Assembly: GCA_020860755.1 (NCBI GenBank)
Contig: JAJBTQ010000022.1
Coordinates: 1-38,302, forward strand
Source: Lachnospiraceae bacterium
GTDB lineage: Bacteria > Bacillota > Clostridia > Lachnospirales > Lachnospiraceae
Length of the DNA stretch: 38,302 bases
Direction of reading: 5' to 3'
This document shows positions 22,492 to 31,343 of the stretch, piece by piece. Under the pieces are notes generated by a model that was not told the DNA's origin, ran no database searches, and worked only from the letters and a program-made list of their open reading frames with translations. Made by a program: the position numbers and the translations under genes. Every line of letters starts with the position of its first letter. Positions within the stretch are counted from its first letter, which is position 1.

Positions 22492-25005
22492 TCAGACTTC
22501 ATGCTCTGCCCAAAAGTCCTCAAGCATTCCGCCTATCGTATCCAGGCTGCATGTCTTGAAATCGTCCCACTCTCTGGGAAACAGCTCCCGGTAATCCCGG
22601 CGCAGAAAGCGCTCATCCAAAAGCCCGATCACCCCAATATCCGCTGCAGTCCGGATCACACGGCCGGCTGCCTGCATGACCTTGTTCATACCCGGGTACT
22701 GATAGGCATATTGAAACCCATCGTATTCTTCCGTCCCGGTCGATGTCAGCTCGCCGTTGTAATATGCTTTTAAGATCTCCCGCTCGCTGCAGATCTGCGG
22801 CAGACCGGTCCCGACGATGAGCGCTCCGATAAGACGCTCCTGCGGCAGGTCGATCCCCTCGGCAAAGATCCCTCCGACCACACAGAAGGCGACAAGAGAA
22901 TTCTCTCTTTGGCGGGAAAACTCTTCTATGAACGCCTCCCGCTCTGCCTCGCGCATGCTGACAGTCTGAAGAATGCAGTCCGGGTGATCTCTCCCCGGTA
23001 TCTGTTCGCTTAAAAAAGCTTCATATACATCCTGCATATACTGGTAGGACGGAAAATAGACGATGTAGTTCCCCTTTCTGGCCCGCGCGGTCTGATCGAT
23101 ATAGGAGGCGATCCTCTGATACTCGGTCAGATTCCTGCGGGTATACAGACTGCTCACATCGCCGGCGACAAACAAAAGCCGCTGTTTTCTGGTAAACGAG
23201 GACTCCGCGTAGACCGCGTAATCATCGCTCCGCGTGCTGAGCAGGTTCTTATAGTACTTAATCGGCAGCAGAGTCGCGGAAAAAAAGACGGCACTTCTGC
23301 CCCGATCCACACACTCCTGCAGGTTTTTCGCCGGATTGACACAGTAAAGATGCAGGATGAAGCGTCCGTCCCGGTCGAAGTCGGAATACAAGACGTAAGT
23401 TTCATCCATCCGGTCATACATGTTCAGGAAATGCCGCAGGGAAAAATAAAACTCCGTGGCCTCCTCCCGCCCAGGAAAGTCATCTCTTTTCCGCATGAAG
23501 TCCTCCATCAGAGACATCAGGCGCATCAGGGAAAAGGCAAAGTTTCCCACCGACCCAATCACGGCGTATCCCTCGCACTCCCGCTTCCAGGCAAGCATCT
23601 GACGGTTGCACTGATCCAGCGTCTTTGCAATCGCCGGGCTTTGATCCTTCCAGATTTTTTTAAGCGTTAAAAAATCTTCTTTGACCAGCTCGGCACTGTA
23701 CATGGTACGCCCGCGCTCCACAAGATTGTGCGCCTCGTCGATGAGAAAGATATAGTCTCCCTTCTCCCCCTCGGCAAAGAAGCGTTTCAGATAGACATTC
23801 GGATCAAACAGATAGTTGTAGTCACAGATAATGGCGTCAGAAAACAACGACAGATCAAGCGCCATCTCAAACGGACAGACCTCATGCTTTTTTGCCTGAG
23901 CCAGGAGAACCTCCCGGGTGTAATCGCTCTTTGTCGTCATCAGTTCATACACGGCATCGTTGACGCGGTCAAAATGCCCCTTCGCGAAGGGACAGTGCAC
24001 CGGGTTGCAGTCCATCTCATCCAGAGGACAGATCTTCTCTTTCGCAGTGAGCGAGATCACTTTCATCTCAAGGCCTTTTGCCCTTAAAATGTCAAAAGCC
24101 TCCTTCGCCACCGTGCGGGTGATCGTCTTGGCAGTCAGGTAAAAGATCCGATCCGCCAGCCCCTCTCCCACTGCTTTGACAGCCGGAAATACGGTTGCGA
24201 TCGTCTTTCCGGTTCCGGTGGGGGCCTGCAGAAACAGACTTTTCTCCCGCGCGATCGTTCGGTATACGTCCGCGGCCAGCTGCCTCTGCCCTTCCCGATA
24301 AGGAAACGGGAACTCTATCATTTTAATAGAGTCCCTCCGGATCATGTTCCACTCATACCGGTAGTCCGTCCACTTCCGGTAGGAGTCGATCATATCTTCA
24401 AACCAGACGCCGAGCTCCTCGAACGACAGGATCTCCTCAAAGCGCCGGATCTTTTCCGTATCCAGATCGCAGTAGGTGACCTGTACTCCCATCTGATCCA
24501 GTCCGTTCTGCAGTGCATAAATGTAAGCATAGCACTTGGCCTGTGCCAGATGTACCGGCCGGGGTGTTTCAAAGCGGGTCACGTCCGTGTACATGCTCTT
24601 AATCTCGTCGATAAAAAAAATCCCTGTATCATCTTCCATACCCGGCACTTCAACGGCCGCGGCTGTCATGTCAGCTTCCTTCCCGGTTTTTCGGAAGAAG
24701 ATCCCGTCGGCTCTTCCCTCGAGGGAGAGCACGTAGTGTCCCATGATCCGCTCATACTTTAAGGACACTTCCGCGCGGTAGTCGGATCCCATGCGCTTTT
24801 GGATCTTGCGGTGCATGCGGCTCCCCTCCAACATGGCCTCGCTCACCGCTCCCGCACCGATGCGGTTGTCAATGTCGCCGGAACGAAAAACAAACTCCAC
24901 CAGATTGCGGACGGAGATCCGGATCTTATCCTTTTCGATCACATCCGCTTCCAGAGGAGTCTGCAATGTTTGGTTTTGTTGTTCTTCGGAAATCTTACGG
25001 CTCAT
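22492..25005 (-). CDS. XPD/DinG-like Fe-S DNA helicase with N-terminal PD-(D/E)XK nuclease domain
   Basis: An 837-residue fusion. Residues about 25-215 look like a PD-(D/E)XK nuclease: Asp100 (EGRADGIFF), DEIK at 133-136 and QAK at 155-157. Residues 230-837 are a superfamily 2 helicase of the Rad3/XPD/DinG group: Walker A APTGTGKT (261-268), DEAH (423-426), and C-terminal QAAGRVIRTAADIGVIGLLDERF. Between motifs I and II are four cysteines (326, 333, 338, 377) spaced as in the XPD/DinG iron-sulfur domain. A role in DNA repair or replication-conflict resolution is inferred from the family; the substrate is unknown. It starts only 6 bp after the J-domain gene. Confidence 0.88.
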   Translation of the reverse strand: MSRKISEEQQNQTLQTPLEADVIEKDKIRISVRNLVEFVFRSGDIDNRIGAGAVSEAMLEGSRMHRKIQKRMGSDYRAEVSLKYERIMGHYVLSLEGRADGIFFRKTGKEADMTAAAVEVPGMEDDTGIFFIDEIKSMYTDVTRFETPRPVHLAQAKCYAYIYALQNGLDQMGVQVTYCDLDTEKIRRFEEILSFEELGVWFEDMIDSYRKWTDYRYEWNMIRRDSIKMIEFPFPYREGQRQLAADVYRTIAREKSLFLQAPTGTGKTIATVFPAVKAVGEGLADRIFYLTAKTITRTVAKEAFDILRAKGLEMKVISLTAKEKICPLDEMDCNPVHCPFAKGHFDRVNDAVYELMTTKSDYTREVLLAQAKKHEVCPFEMALDLSLFSDAIICDYNYLFDPNVYLKRFFAEGEKGDYIFLIDEAHNLVERGRTMYSAELVKEDFLTLKKIWKDQSPAIAKTLDQCNRQMLAWKRECEGYAVIGSVGNFAFSLMRLMSLMEDFMRKRDDFPGREEATEFYFSLRHFLNMYDRMDETYVLYSDFDRDGRFILHLYCVNPAKNLQECVDRGRSAVFFSATLLPIKYYKNLLSTRSDDYAVYAESSFTRKQRLLFVAGDVSSLYTRRNLTEYQRIASYIDQTARARKGNYIVYFPSYQYMQDVYEAFLSEQIPGRDHPDCILQTVSMREAEREAFIEEFSRQRENSLVAFCVVGGIFAEGIDLPQERLIGALIVGTGLPQICSEREILKAYYNGELTSTGTEEYDGFQYAYQYPGMNKVMQAAGRVIRTAADIGVIGLLDERFLRRDYRELFPREWDDFKTCSLDTIGGMLEDFWAEHEV

Positions 25006-25011
25006 AGCATC

Positions 25012-25803
25012 TTAGAACATCCAGGGACTGTAACAGCACCCGCTTCCGCAGCACAGACAGACAACACATATGAGTGCCGGAATGAGACAGCTCGAGCCGC
25101 TGCAGGGGCTCTCATAGGAGGATCCCATGTTGGAATACCAGGTGCCACCATTCTCCATGTTCTGCAGGAACTGGCGGTACTCCATGTTGCTTGGCTCCAT
25201 CTCGACTGCCTTTCGCGCAAATTCCATAGACTGCACATTGTTGCCCACGCCCTGATTTGCGATCGCTGCGAGGTAATACCAGCGGGCGGACCTCTGACTG
25301 GCCGCGACCCTGTTCAACGAGCTTAATGCATCGCCATAACGCCTGGTATTGATGTAGTTGACCGCAGCCCGCATCTCCGGAGAATCGTTCGGGTTAGTCC
25401 TCTGCTGCTGTCCGGAGTATCCGCCCCGGCCGTAACCGCCCTGACCATAGCCGCCCGGGCCGTAGCCGCCCTGGCCATAACCGCCCTGACCATAGCCGCC
25501 CGGACCAAAGCCGCCCTGGCCGTAACCGCCCTGGCCATACCCCCCCTGACCATAGCCGCCCTGACCATAGCCGCCCTGACTGCCGGTATTCTGGTATCCG
25601 CCGGAATAGCCCTGCTGCTTTTCCTTCATGATCTGGTTATAGGCCTGCTGTACCTCTTTAAAGCGCTCCTCCGCAATTTCCGGATGTTCGCTGTTGACAT
25701 TCTGGTCCGGATGATACTTTCGGCTTAGCGTTCGATATGCTTTTTTTATCTCTTCATCGGTGGCGTTTGGCGACACGCCCAACACATCATACGGACTTCT
25801 CAA
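25012..25803 (-). CDS. J-domain protein with Gly-Tyr repeat and cysteine-rich C terminus
   Basis: A 263-residue protein. The J domain (residues 2-62) has an intact HPD at 31-33, so it should stimulate a DnaK ATPase. Residues 77-131 are eleven consecutive five-residue units, mostly GGYGQ. Residues 140-215 form TPR-like helices ([16 protein letters not shown]). The C terminus is hydrophobic and cysteine-rich (about 238-257, seven Cys), perhaps a membrane or metal-binding tail. The start is TTG at 25803-25801 with GGAGGG six bases upstream, overlapping the end of the DUF5685-like gene by 17 bp. It is not DnaJ itself: there are no zinc CxxCxGxG repeats. A localised co-chaperone is inferred. Confidence 0.88.
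   Translation of the reverse strand: MRSPYDVLGVSPNATDEEIKKAYRTLSRKYHPDQNVNSEHPEIAEERFKEVQQAYNQIMKEKQQGYSGGYQNTGSQGGYGQGGYGQGGYGQGGYGQGGFGPGGYGQGGYGQGGYGPGGYGQGGYGRGGYSGQQQRTNPNDSPEMRAAVNYINTRRYGDALSSLNRVAASQRSARWYYLAAIANQGVGNNVQSMEFARKAVEMEPSNMEYRQFLQNMENGGTWYSNMGSSYESPCSGSSCLIPALICVVCLCCGSGCCYSPWMF
25411..25575 (-). repeat. Eleven 15-bp tandem coding repeats (GGYGQ units)
   Basis: Eleven in-frame 15-base units encode GGYGQ or close variants ([20 protein letters not shown]). The copies differ mainly at third positions. The array keeps the reading frame of the J-domain gene, so copy-number changes would lengthen or shorten the linker without disrupting the protein. Confidence 0.9.
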
Positions 25804-26644
25804 TTCTGTCCCTCCGCTTTTGCTTTTTTAACTGAAGATATTCGTACTTGGACCACACTCCGGAATACAGGATATTCCGGAGGATATCTGCATGCAGTAA
25901 GATTGGCAGCCGTTCAAAGGATTTCGCACACTCTGTCATCATGCTGGTAAGGATCAGCTTGCTGAGCGTCTCGTAATCCTCCGGCTTTTCCTTCGCCAAT
26001 CCCGAAAACGGGTTGTATTCATTCTTCTTTACATCCTGTTCCAGATCCTCATAGGCATCCATCAGGTAGATAAACTTTCCCATATAAAATCCGAGGCAGT
26101 GCAGTTCTTCCGACCAGATATCATCTCTCCATGCAAAGATATCTCCCAGCATCTCTCCGGTCAGTCCGGAGATGGCGTCAATGTTCTGCTCCCCCTGCGT
26201 CTCAAGCAGCTCGAGACGGCCCATATATTGCTCGAGCACCTGCGCCTGCTTCGGGTATTTTTCCGAGAGCCGCTGGTACTCCTTCTTTAACATCATGGAG
26301 TACACGTGCTTTGGATAGCTCTTGTCATCCTTCCAGTCGTCCACCAGATTATTGTAAGACAGCAGGATATTCATATCGGACGCATAGCGGGATGCCTCAT
26401 TGATATAGATCGTCTTCCTGTTCCTGGGATGCAGCGGACATAAAAACGTTGACTCTTCTGTCTCAAGTTCATACAATCCGGTCAGCAAAATAATCAGAAA
26501 CGTCATATCATAATTTAAGAGCATCTGTGCCTTAAGGCCGCTGTCCTGTCTTAAGACACGGCAAAGACCGCAGTAATACGCCTGATACTGCTCCTTGTTT
26601 TCTTCCGATAAGCTTTTGATATTGGCACTGATATATCCAAACAT
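25787..26644 (-). CDS. DUF5685-like protein with two aspartate-rich motifs
   Basis: A 285-residue, mostly helical protein that I place in the DUF5685 group by recall; its function is unknown. Near the N terminus are YYCGLC (C25, C28) and later a single Cys in FLCPLH (C69). Two acidic clusters stand out: [10 protein letters not shown] (98-107) and DAYEDLEQD (196-204, after a GKFIYLM helix). Their spacing and helical setting recall the paired Asp-rich metal-diphosphate motifs of class I isoprenoid synthases, though this is inference. There is no signal peptide. It follows the zinc-ribbon gene by 21 bp and overlaps the J-domain gene, so the three are likely co-produced. Confidence 0.75.
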   Translation of the reverse strand: MFGYISANIKSLSEENKEQYQAYYCGLCRVLRQDSGLKAQMLLNYDMTFLIILLTGLYELETEESTFLCPLHPRNRKTIYINEASRYASDMNILLSYNNLVDDWKDDKSYPKHVYSMMLKKEYQRLSEKYPKQAQVLEQYMGRLELLETQGEQNIDAISGLTGEMLGDIFAWRDDIWSEELHCLGFYMGKFIYLMDAYEDLEQDVKKNEYNPFSGLAKEKPEDYETLSKLILTSMMTECAKSFERLPILLHADILRNILYSGVWSKYEYLQLKKQKRRDRIEKSV

Positions 26645-26665
26645 GGAAACCCCCGGGTTTTTGGC

Positions 26666-27115
26666 TCACGTCTTTCTGATAAAGGATGTCCGGCACTTCG
26701 GACAGGTGATCTCAATCTTCCCTTTTCCCTTTGGAACACGGACCTTTTGATTGCAATTGGGGCAGTTGAAATATCTGTAGTACCGCTTGTCCTGCCGCTG
26801 AGCCTTCTTTCGTTCGGCGCTCTCCTGTCTGGAATAAGAGCTCTGCCCGGAGCTAGAACTCTGACTGCCGCCTCCTCTTCGAAAACGGGAAAAAAACCCC
26901 GTAAACCGGTCATTCTCCACGGCTCTTCGCGCCGTGTTCCGGGAGAGTGAACGCCAGATAGCCCACACTAAAAGTATGATGCCGATATACCACAAAAACC
27001 AGATCGTGACAAAGAGATTCAAAATGAGCAAAACAAGTGCCGCGACCGTTAGAAACGAATTTAACTGATCATTGCCGTATCGGCCATCCATAAAGTTTGA
27101 AAATCTGTTTCGCAT
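26666..27115 (-). CDS. Small membrane protein with C-terminal zinc ribbon
   Basis: A 149-residue protein. Two hydrophobic segments (about 19-40 and 42-56) are followed by a basic Ser/Gln-rich linker and a zinc ribbon with C118, C121, C138 and C141 (CPNC and CPKC). The topology suggests a hairpin anchor with the zinc ribbon in the cytoplasm, where it may bind nucleic acid or protein. The ATG has a GAGGTGA site and lies 23 bp after the end of rnpB with no terminator between, so it may share the rnpB transcript or use a promoter inside rnpB. The specific role is unknown. Confidence 0.75.
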   Translation of the reverse strand: MRNRFSNFMDGRYGNDQLNSFLTVAALVLLILNLFVTIWFLWYIGIILLVWAIWRSLSRNTARRAVENDRFTGFFSRFRRGGGSQSSSSGQSSYSRQESAERKKAQRQDKRYYRYFNCPNCNQKVRVPKGKGKIEITCPKCRTSFIRKT

Positions 27116-27138
27116 GGATTCACCTCGGATTATTTAGA

Positions 27139-27525
27139 GTGAGCAGGACGATAAGCCGGGTTCTGTCGCGTGTGATCATCTATCTGGGATAACCGTCGCC
27201 GGCTACCTCGAGCGACCTACCTGAAGCTGGCGGGCCACGTCAACGCTTCTTCTCGGTCTTGCTTCGGATGGGGTTTACATATGCCCCGGCCGTTGCCGGC
27301 CGGGCGGTAGTCTCTTACACTGCCCTTCCACCCTTACAGAGAAAGCCGATTGCTCCGTGCTTTGCACTCTCGCAATCGAGGACGCTTTCTTGCGGTACAT
27401 TTCTGTTGCACTTTCCTTGGAGTCGCCTCCACCGGCTGTTAACCGGCATCCTTGCCCTGTGAAGCCCGGACTTTCCTCAGCGACGGCCATTCGGCACGTT
27501 ACGCTGCGATCACATGTCCTACTCA
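27139..27525 (-). ncRNA. rnpB: RNase P RNA, bacterial type A
   Basis: The catalytic RNA of RNase P, which removes tRNA 5' leaders. On the minus strand the conserved 5' core GAGGAAAGTCCGGGCTTC is followed by AGGGTGGAAGGGCAGTGTAAGAGACTACCG-type middle sequence and by the 3' core ACAGAACCCGGCTTA. The ends pair as helix P1 (GTGAGTAGGAC with GTCCTGCTCAC, 11 pairs with one G-U), which sets the limits given. The core order fits type A rather than the Bacillus type B. A TATAAT box lies just upstream. ORFs that overlap it are not genes. Confidence 0.95.
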
Positions 27526-27529
27526 CCAT

Positions 27530-27552
27530 ATTATATATTATTTTTATATCTA
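27530..27552 (-). promoter_or_regulatory. rnpB promoter (-10 box clear, -35 weak)
   Basis: On the minus strand TATAAT at 27535-27530 lies six or seven bases before the predicted rnpB 5' end. The upstream segment is A/T-rich with no good -35 box at 17 bases. It sits in the 39-bp gap after the kinase-like gene. Confidence 0.6.
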
Positions 27553-27564
27553 AAAATAAACTGC

Positions 27565-29217
27565 TTAAATGCCGAAGCACCCTCCGCCCATAAATTCCCG
27601 GAGAATAGAGTTGTGTCCGATATTCTCTCCCGGGACCGGGAGCGTATAGTCTAAGATCCTCAAAAGCCTCTTCGCTTCTTCATACTCCGGACTGGTCTCT
27701 TCGACAGAAAACAGGAGCGGTTCCGCGTAACATTTTAACACAGCCAATTCATAAATCAAGGCGGAATTGAACATGACATCCGCCTGCTCCTGATAGGGGA
27801 AGATGTTCTTTTCCTCTCCTCGCCGGACCGAGTCCCAGCGCTCCAGCGTCCCGGCAGCGGAAGTGTTCCGTGTCCGGGCATCCCTCACCATGCGGCGGAT
27901 CAGCCTGGTATCGGTGGTGGAAAGATTGTTCTGGGAATCCACGTTCAACTGGGTGAGCGCGCTGATATAGATCTTGAACTTGCTCTCGGCGGGAAGCTGG
28001 TAGGACAGCTTGTCGTTCAGCCCGTGAATGCCCTCGATCACCAGCACATCGCCGTCAAGCAGCTTAGTCGGCCTGGTTCTAAATTCCCTGTGTCCCGTCC
28101 GGAAATTAAAGCTCGGCAGCGTCACTTCCTTCCCGTCCAGCAGATCGTTTAGGGTCTGGGTCAGCAGGGGTATGTCTATGGCTTCCAGACATTCAAAGTC
28201 ATATTCTCCGTTTTCGTCCCGCGGAGTGTCCTCCCGGTTGACATAAAAATCATCCAGAGAGATCGGGTGCGGCCGAAGCCCGTGGGCTGCCAGCTGGATC
28301 GACAACCGGTGGGAGAACGTCGTCTTGCCGGAGGAACTGGGTCCTGCGATCAGGATGATCTTCTTCCTCGGATCTGCCGCGATCCTGCCGGCGATTTCTC
28401 CTATATTCTGTTCCATAAAAGATTCCTGCACGAGGATAAGATCCTGGATCGCGCCGTCTGCGATCACGTCGTCTAAGTCGGCGATGGTGCGGACGCCCAT
28501 ACTCTCAGCCCAGGTGGCGGAGTCGTCCATAGTCTTAAAAAGCTTATCCATCGGCTGAAACGCAGCCAGAGTGAATCTCTCCTTTTCCGGAAACATCAGC
28601 ATAAAGCCTTCCTGATACGGGATCAGATCGAAACAACTGCAGCATCCGGTGGACGGAGCCATATATCCATAATAATAATCCTGGTAATCATCCAGTGCAT
28701 ACAGGTTGACTCTGGAGTGGCGGCGGTAACGGATCAGCTCAGCCTTTTCATCCCGGCCGGTCTCGCAAAAGTAGTCGATGGCTGCCTGTCTTTTGACATT
28801 ACGCTTCGTGATCGGCAGGTCCATTTTCACCATTTCCGTCATCTTTTCCTTCAGCGCCCGGATGCGCTCATCATCTGCCGGCACATAGATGTCACCTTTT
28901 CGGAATTCACAATAATATCCCCCTCCGATCGAGTGCTGCACGACCACACGGTCGTCCGGATACAGCTCAAAGAGCGCAGCTGCCATCAGCAGCGTGACTG
29001 ACCTGCGGTAAGTGCTCTGACCGGGCTTCTCCGCTGTTGTCACAAAATCCACGGTTCCCTCCCGGATCACTGTCTTGTGCAGTTCGCGGAGAATGTTGTC
29101 GAAACGGATCAGCATGATCGGATTGTCGTACTCTTTCTGGTACTCGCGGGCAATCTCCAAAAACGGTGTGCCCTCCGGGTACTGGCGTTGTTCATTATGG
29201 ATCGTTAACGTGATCAT
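27565..29217 (-). CDS. Uridine-kinase-like nucleoside kinase with TGS/ThrRS-like N-terminal half
   Basis: A 550-residue fusion known in Clostridia and Thermotoga. Residues 1-65 are a TGS-like domain, and residues about 70-270 resemble the threonyl-tRNA synthetase second additional domain (YRRSVTLLMAAALFELYPDD, then HSIGGGYYCEF). Residues 285-500 are a uridine kinase/phosphoribulokinase-type P-loop kinase: Walker A GPSSSGKT (292-299), SLDDFY and VIEGIHGLND. The true substrate of this fused family is not settled in my knowledge; a nucleoside is likely. The ATG has an AAAGGAGGTG site 23 bp after trmK, so it probably belongs to the rpoD-trmK operon. Confidence 0.88.
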   Translation of the reverse strand: MITLTIHNEQRQYPEGTPFLEIAREYQKEYDNPIMLIRFDNILRELHKTVIREGTVDFVTTAEKPGQSTYRRSVTLLMAAALFELYPDDRVVVQHSIGGGYYCEFRKGDIYVPADDERIRALKEKMTEMVKMDLPITKRNVKRQAAIDYFCETGRDEKAELIRYRRHSRVNLYALDDYQDYYYGYMAPSTGCCSCFDLIPYQEGFMLMFPEKERFTLAAFQPMDKLFKTMDDSATWAESMGVRTIADLDDVIADGAIQDLILVQESFMEQNIGEIAGRIAADPRKKIILIAGPSSSGKTTFSHRLSIQLAAHGLRPHPISLDDFYVNREDTPRDENGEYDFECLEAIDIPLLTQTLNDLLDGKEVTLPSFNFRTGHREFRTRPTKLLDGDVLVIEGIHGLNDKLSYQLPAESKFKIYISALTQLNVDSQNNLSTTDTRLIRRMVRDARTRNTSAAGTLERWDSVRRGEEKNIFPYQEQADVMFNSALIYELAVLKCYAEPLLFSVEETSPEYEEAKRLLRILDYTLPVPGENIGHNSILREFMGGGCFGI

Positions 29218-29240
29218 GGCTTCACCTCCTTTTGGGAGTT

Positions 29241-30011
29241 TTATTGATATGATTCCAATGCTACTGTAATTAAATGTTTGCGGTGTCTCATCTCTTCGCA
29301 GCGGTCAATCAGGTGTGAAGAGTCCGGTGCTAAGGCAAGTTCGCTGTCTAAGCGCGCGAGGATCCCGTCCGTGACATCCCGCTCTTTTTCAAGCCACCGG
29401 TGCAGTACCGGGTGATGCCGCTTTAAAAGGATCGGCCCGAAGGCGTCCTCCATCTCCCGCCGGCTTGCTTCGTCAGAATCTAAGCTCTCCGGCTCAGGCA
29501 GGTCGTTCGCAGGGCTGTCTGTGCCTTTTTCCTGTCCTCTTAGCGCCTTTATGATCGGATAGTACTTTCCGTCCTCAAGGACCATGTCCTCATCCGTAAT
29601 GGAAAATCCGAGTTCACGGATGCAGCTTCGCACGTCAGAGACCTCAGACTGAGGCGCAAGGATCAGCTCCGTGACACTGGCAGGAATTGCATGTTCCGTC
29701 AGAATCCGCTTTATCAGCAGGCCGCCCATTCCGGCGATCATCACAGTGTCGGCTTCATCCTCCTGCAGTGCTTCGATCCCGTCGGACATCCGCGTTTCAA
29801 TCCGGTCATCCCAGCCGGAGGCCTTTATATGCTCCTGTGCTCTTATAAGCGGTCCGCTTTTAACGTCCATCGCCAGGGCGGAGGGAATCCGGCCTTCCCC
29901 GCAAAGCGCGATCGGGATGTACGCGTGGTCACATCCCACATCCGCCAGCCGGCTGCCGGGGGTGACCATGGCGGCCAGTGCCGTCATCCGCTCGGATAAT
30001 TTTGTACTCAT
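29241..30011 (-). CDS. trmK: tRNA (adenine22-N1)-methyltransferase TrmK
   Basis: A 256-residue class I SAM methyltransferase that modifies A22 in the tRNA D-loop. Motif I is RLADVGCDHAYIPIAL (residues 21-36); MIAGMGGLLIKRIL and LILAPQSEVSDVR follow, as in the family. A helical C-terminal part contains an extra acidic stretch (around residue 175) not needed for catalysis. Its ATG shares one base with the rpoD stop codon (TGATG), giving tight coupling. In many Firmicutes trmK is followed by a Nif3-like gene; here the kinase-like fusion follows instead. Confidence 0.93.
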   Translation of the reverse strand: MSTKLSERMTALAAMVTPGSRLADVGCDHAYIPIALCGEGRIPSALAMDVKSGPLIRAQEHIKASGWDDRIETRMSDGIEALQEDEADTVMIAGMGGLLIKRILTEHAIPASVTELILAPQSEVSDVRSCIRELGFSITDEDMVLEDGKYYPIIKALRGQEKGTDSPANDLPEPESLDSDEASRREMEDAFGPILLKRHHPVLHRWLEKERDVTDGILARLDSELALAPDSSHLIDRCEEMRHRKHLITVALESYQ

Positions 30012-31270
30012 CAGTCAAGATAGTCTTTCAGCTTCCGGCTCCGGCTCGGATGGCGCAGCTTCCGAAGCGCCTTCGCCTCGATCTGGCGGATCCGTTCCCG
30101 GGTGACATTAAACTCTTTCCCCACTTCCTCGAGCGTGCGGGCCCGGCCGTCATCCAGTCCAAAGCGCAGGCGCAGCACCTTCTGTTCCCGCTCGGTTAAA
30201 GTGCCCAATACTTCGCTCAGCTGCTCTCCCAAAAGCGTGAACGCCGCGGCCTCCGAGGGGATCGGTACATTGTCGTCCTGAATAAAATCGCCTAAATGGC
30301 TGTCCTCCTCCTCACCGATCGGGGTCTCTAAGGAAACCGGCTCCTGGGAGATCTTTAAGATCTCGCGCACCCGCTCAACGGGCATGCCCATCTCCTCCGC
30401 GATCTCCTCCGGTGTCGGCTCACGCCCCAGCTCCTGCAAAAGCTGTCTGGAGACGCGGATCAGCTTGTTTATTGTCTCCACCATGTGCACGGGGATGCGG
30501 ATCGTTCTCGCCTGATCCGCAATGGCCCTCGTGATGGCCTGACGGATCCACCACGTCGCATAAGTGCTGAACTTGTATCCTTTTCGGTAGTCGAACTTTT
30601 CCACTGCCTTTATAAGACCCAGATTGCCCTCCTGGATCAGGTCCAAAAACAGCATACCGCGGCCCACATAGCGCTTGGCGATGCTGACAACCAGACGAAG
30701 ATTGGCCTCGGCAAGCCGCTTTTTCGCCTCGGCGCCCTCATCGACCACTTTATTTAACTTCTGGATCTCTTTTTCAATCTTGGCCTTTTCCTTCGCGGTG
30801 GCACCCTCTAAGTCCGCGGTTAACTCCTCGATCTTTTCTGAGGCAAGCATGCCCTCTTCCATGCTCTTCGCCAGCTCGATCTCTTCCTCTGCGGTCAGAA
30901 GGGGTACTTTCCCGATCTCTTTTAAGTACATGCGGACGGGATCCTCCAGACTGATCCCATCGGGTACGGACAGATCGATCGTCTCAACCTCGACCTCGGC
31001 CTCCACCTCATTGTCTTCATCGTCGATCAGGATATCATCATCGTCCGCGATGCGCAGGACATCCACATGGTTAGCCTCCAGATAGTCGAGGATCTTATCG
31101 ATCTCCTCCGGCGACAGGTTTAAGTCTTTAAAAAAGTCGCTGACTTCCTGATACTCCAGCATATTCTTCTTTTTCTTCGCGACTTCAAGGAGCTCCGGAA
31201 GCTTTTTCTGCAGCTGCTCCATCCTGATGTCTTCGCTGTCTTTGACCTTCTGTTCGTTTTTTTCTGCCAT
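30011..31270 (-). CDS. rpoD: RNA polymerase primary sigma factor (SigA/RpoD)
   Basis: A 419-residue housekeeping sigma factor. Region 1.1-like N-terminal helices and an acidic stretch (about 75-100) come first. Region 1.2 follows ([21 protein letters not shown]), then region 2 with [21 protein letters not shown] and the -10-binding segment [19 protein letters not shown], region 3, and region 4 with [20 protein letters not shown] for the -35. A GTG nine bases upstream could also start the frame, but the ribosome binding site (AAGGG) is better spaced for ATG 31270. It lies in the classical dnaG-rpoD order and is coupled to trmK. Confidence 0.97.
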   Translation of the reverse strand: MAEKNEQKVKDSEDIRMEQLQKKLPELLEVAKKKKNMLEYQEVSDFFKDLNLSPEEIDKILDYLEANHVDVLRIADDDDILIDDEDNEVEAEVEVETIDLSVPDGISLEDPVRMYLKEIGKVPLLTAEEEIELAKSMEEGMLASEKIEELTADLEGATAKEKAKIEKEIQKLNKVVDEGAEAKKRLAEANLRLVVSIAKRYVGRGMLFLDLIQEGNLGLIKAVEKFDYRKGYKFSTYATWWIRQAITRAIADQARTIRIPVHMVETINKLIRVSRQLLQELGREPTPEEIAEEMGMPVERVREILKISQEPVSLETPIGEEEDSHLGDFIQDDNVPIPSEAAAFTLLGEQLSEVLGTLTEREQKVLRLRFGLDDGRARTLEEVGKEFNVTRERIRQIEAKALRKLRHPSRSRKLKDYLD

Positions 31271-31343
31271 TATCCTCACCCTTCCCGATAATTTATGTTA
31301 CAATAGGTCGGCGCAAAACGGGCGCCTCCTCTTTTTTATGTCT

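Noticed and set aside
25411-25575. Regular short repeats that could suggest a CRISPR or intergenic satellite
   Set aside because: The 15-bp period has no spacers, stays in one reading frame and encodes GGYGQ units inside the J-domain gene.
27259-27580. Overlapping ORFs of 67-101 codons on both strands
   Set aside because: They lie within the RNase P RNA gene, whose conserved core sequences and P1 pairing are clear.
31310-31340. Hairpin GGCGC/GCGCC followed by a T-run on the plus strand between rpoD and dnaG
   Set aside because: No plus-strand gene ends here, and on the minus strand, where dnaG and rpoD are read, the T-run lies before the stem instead of after it. It is too weak to call.
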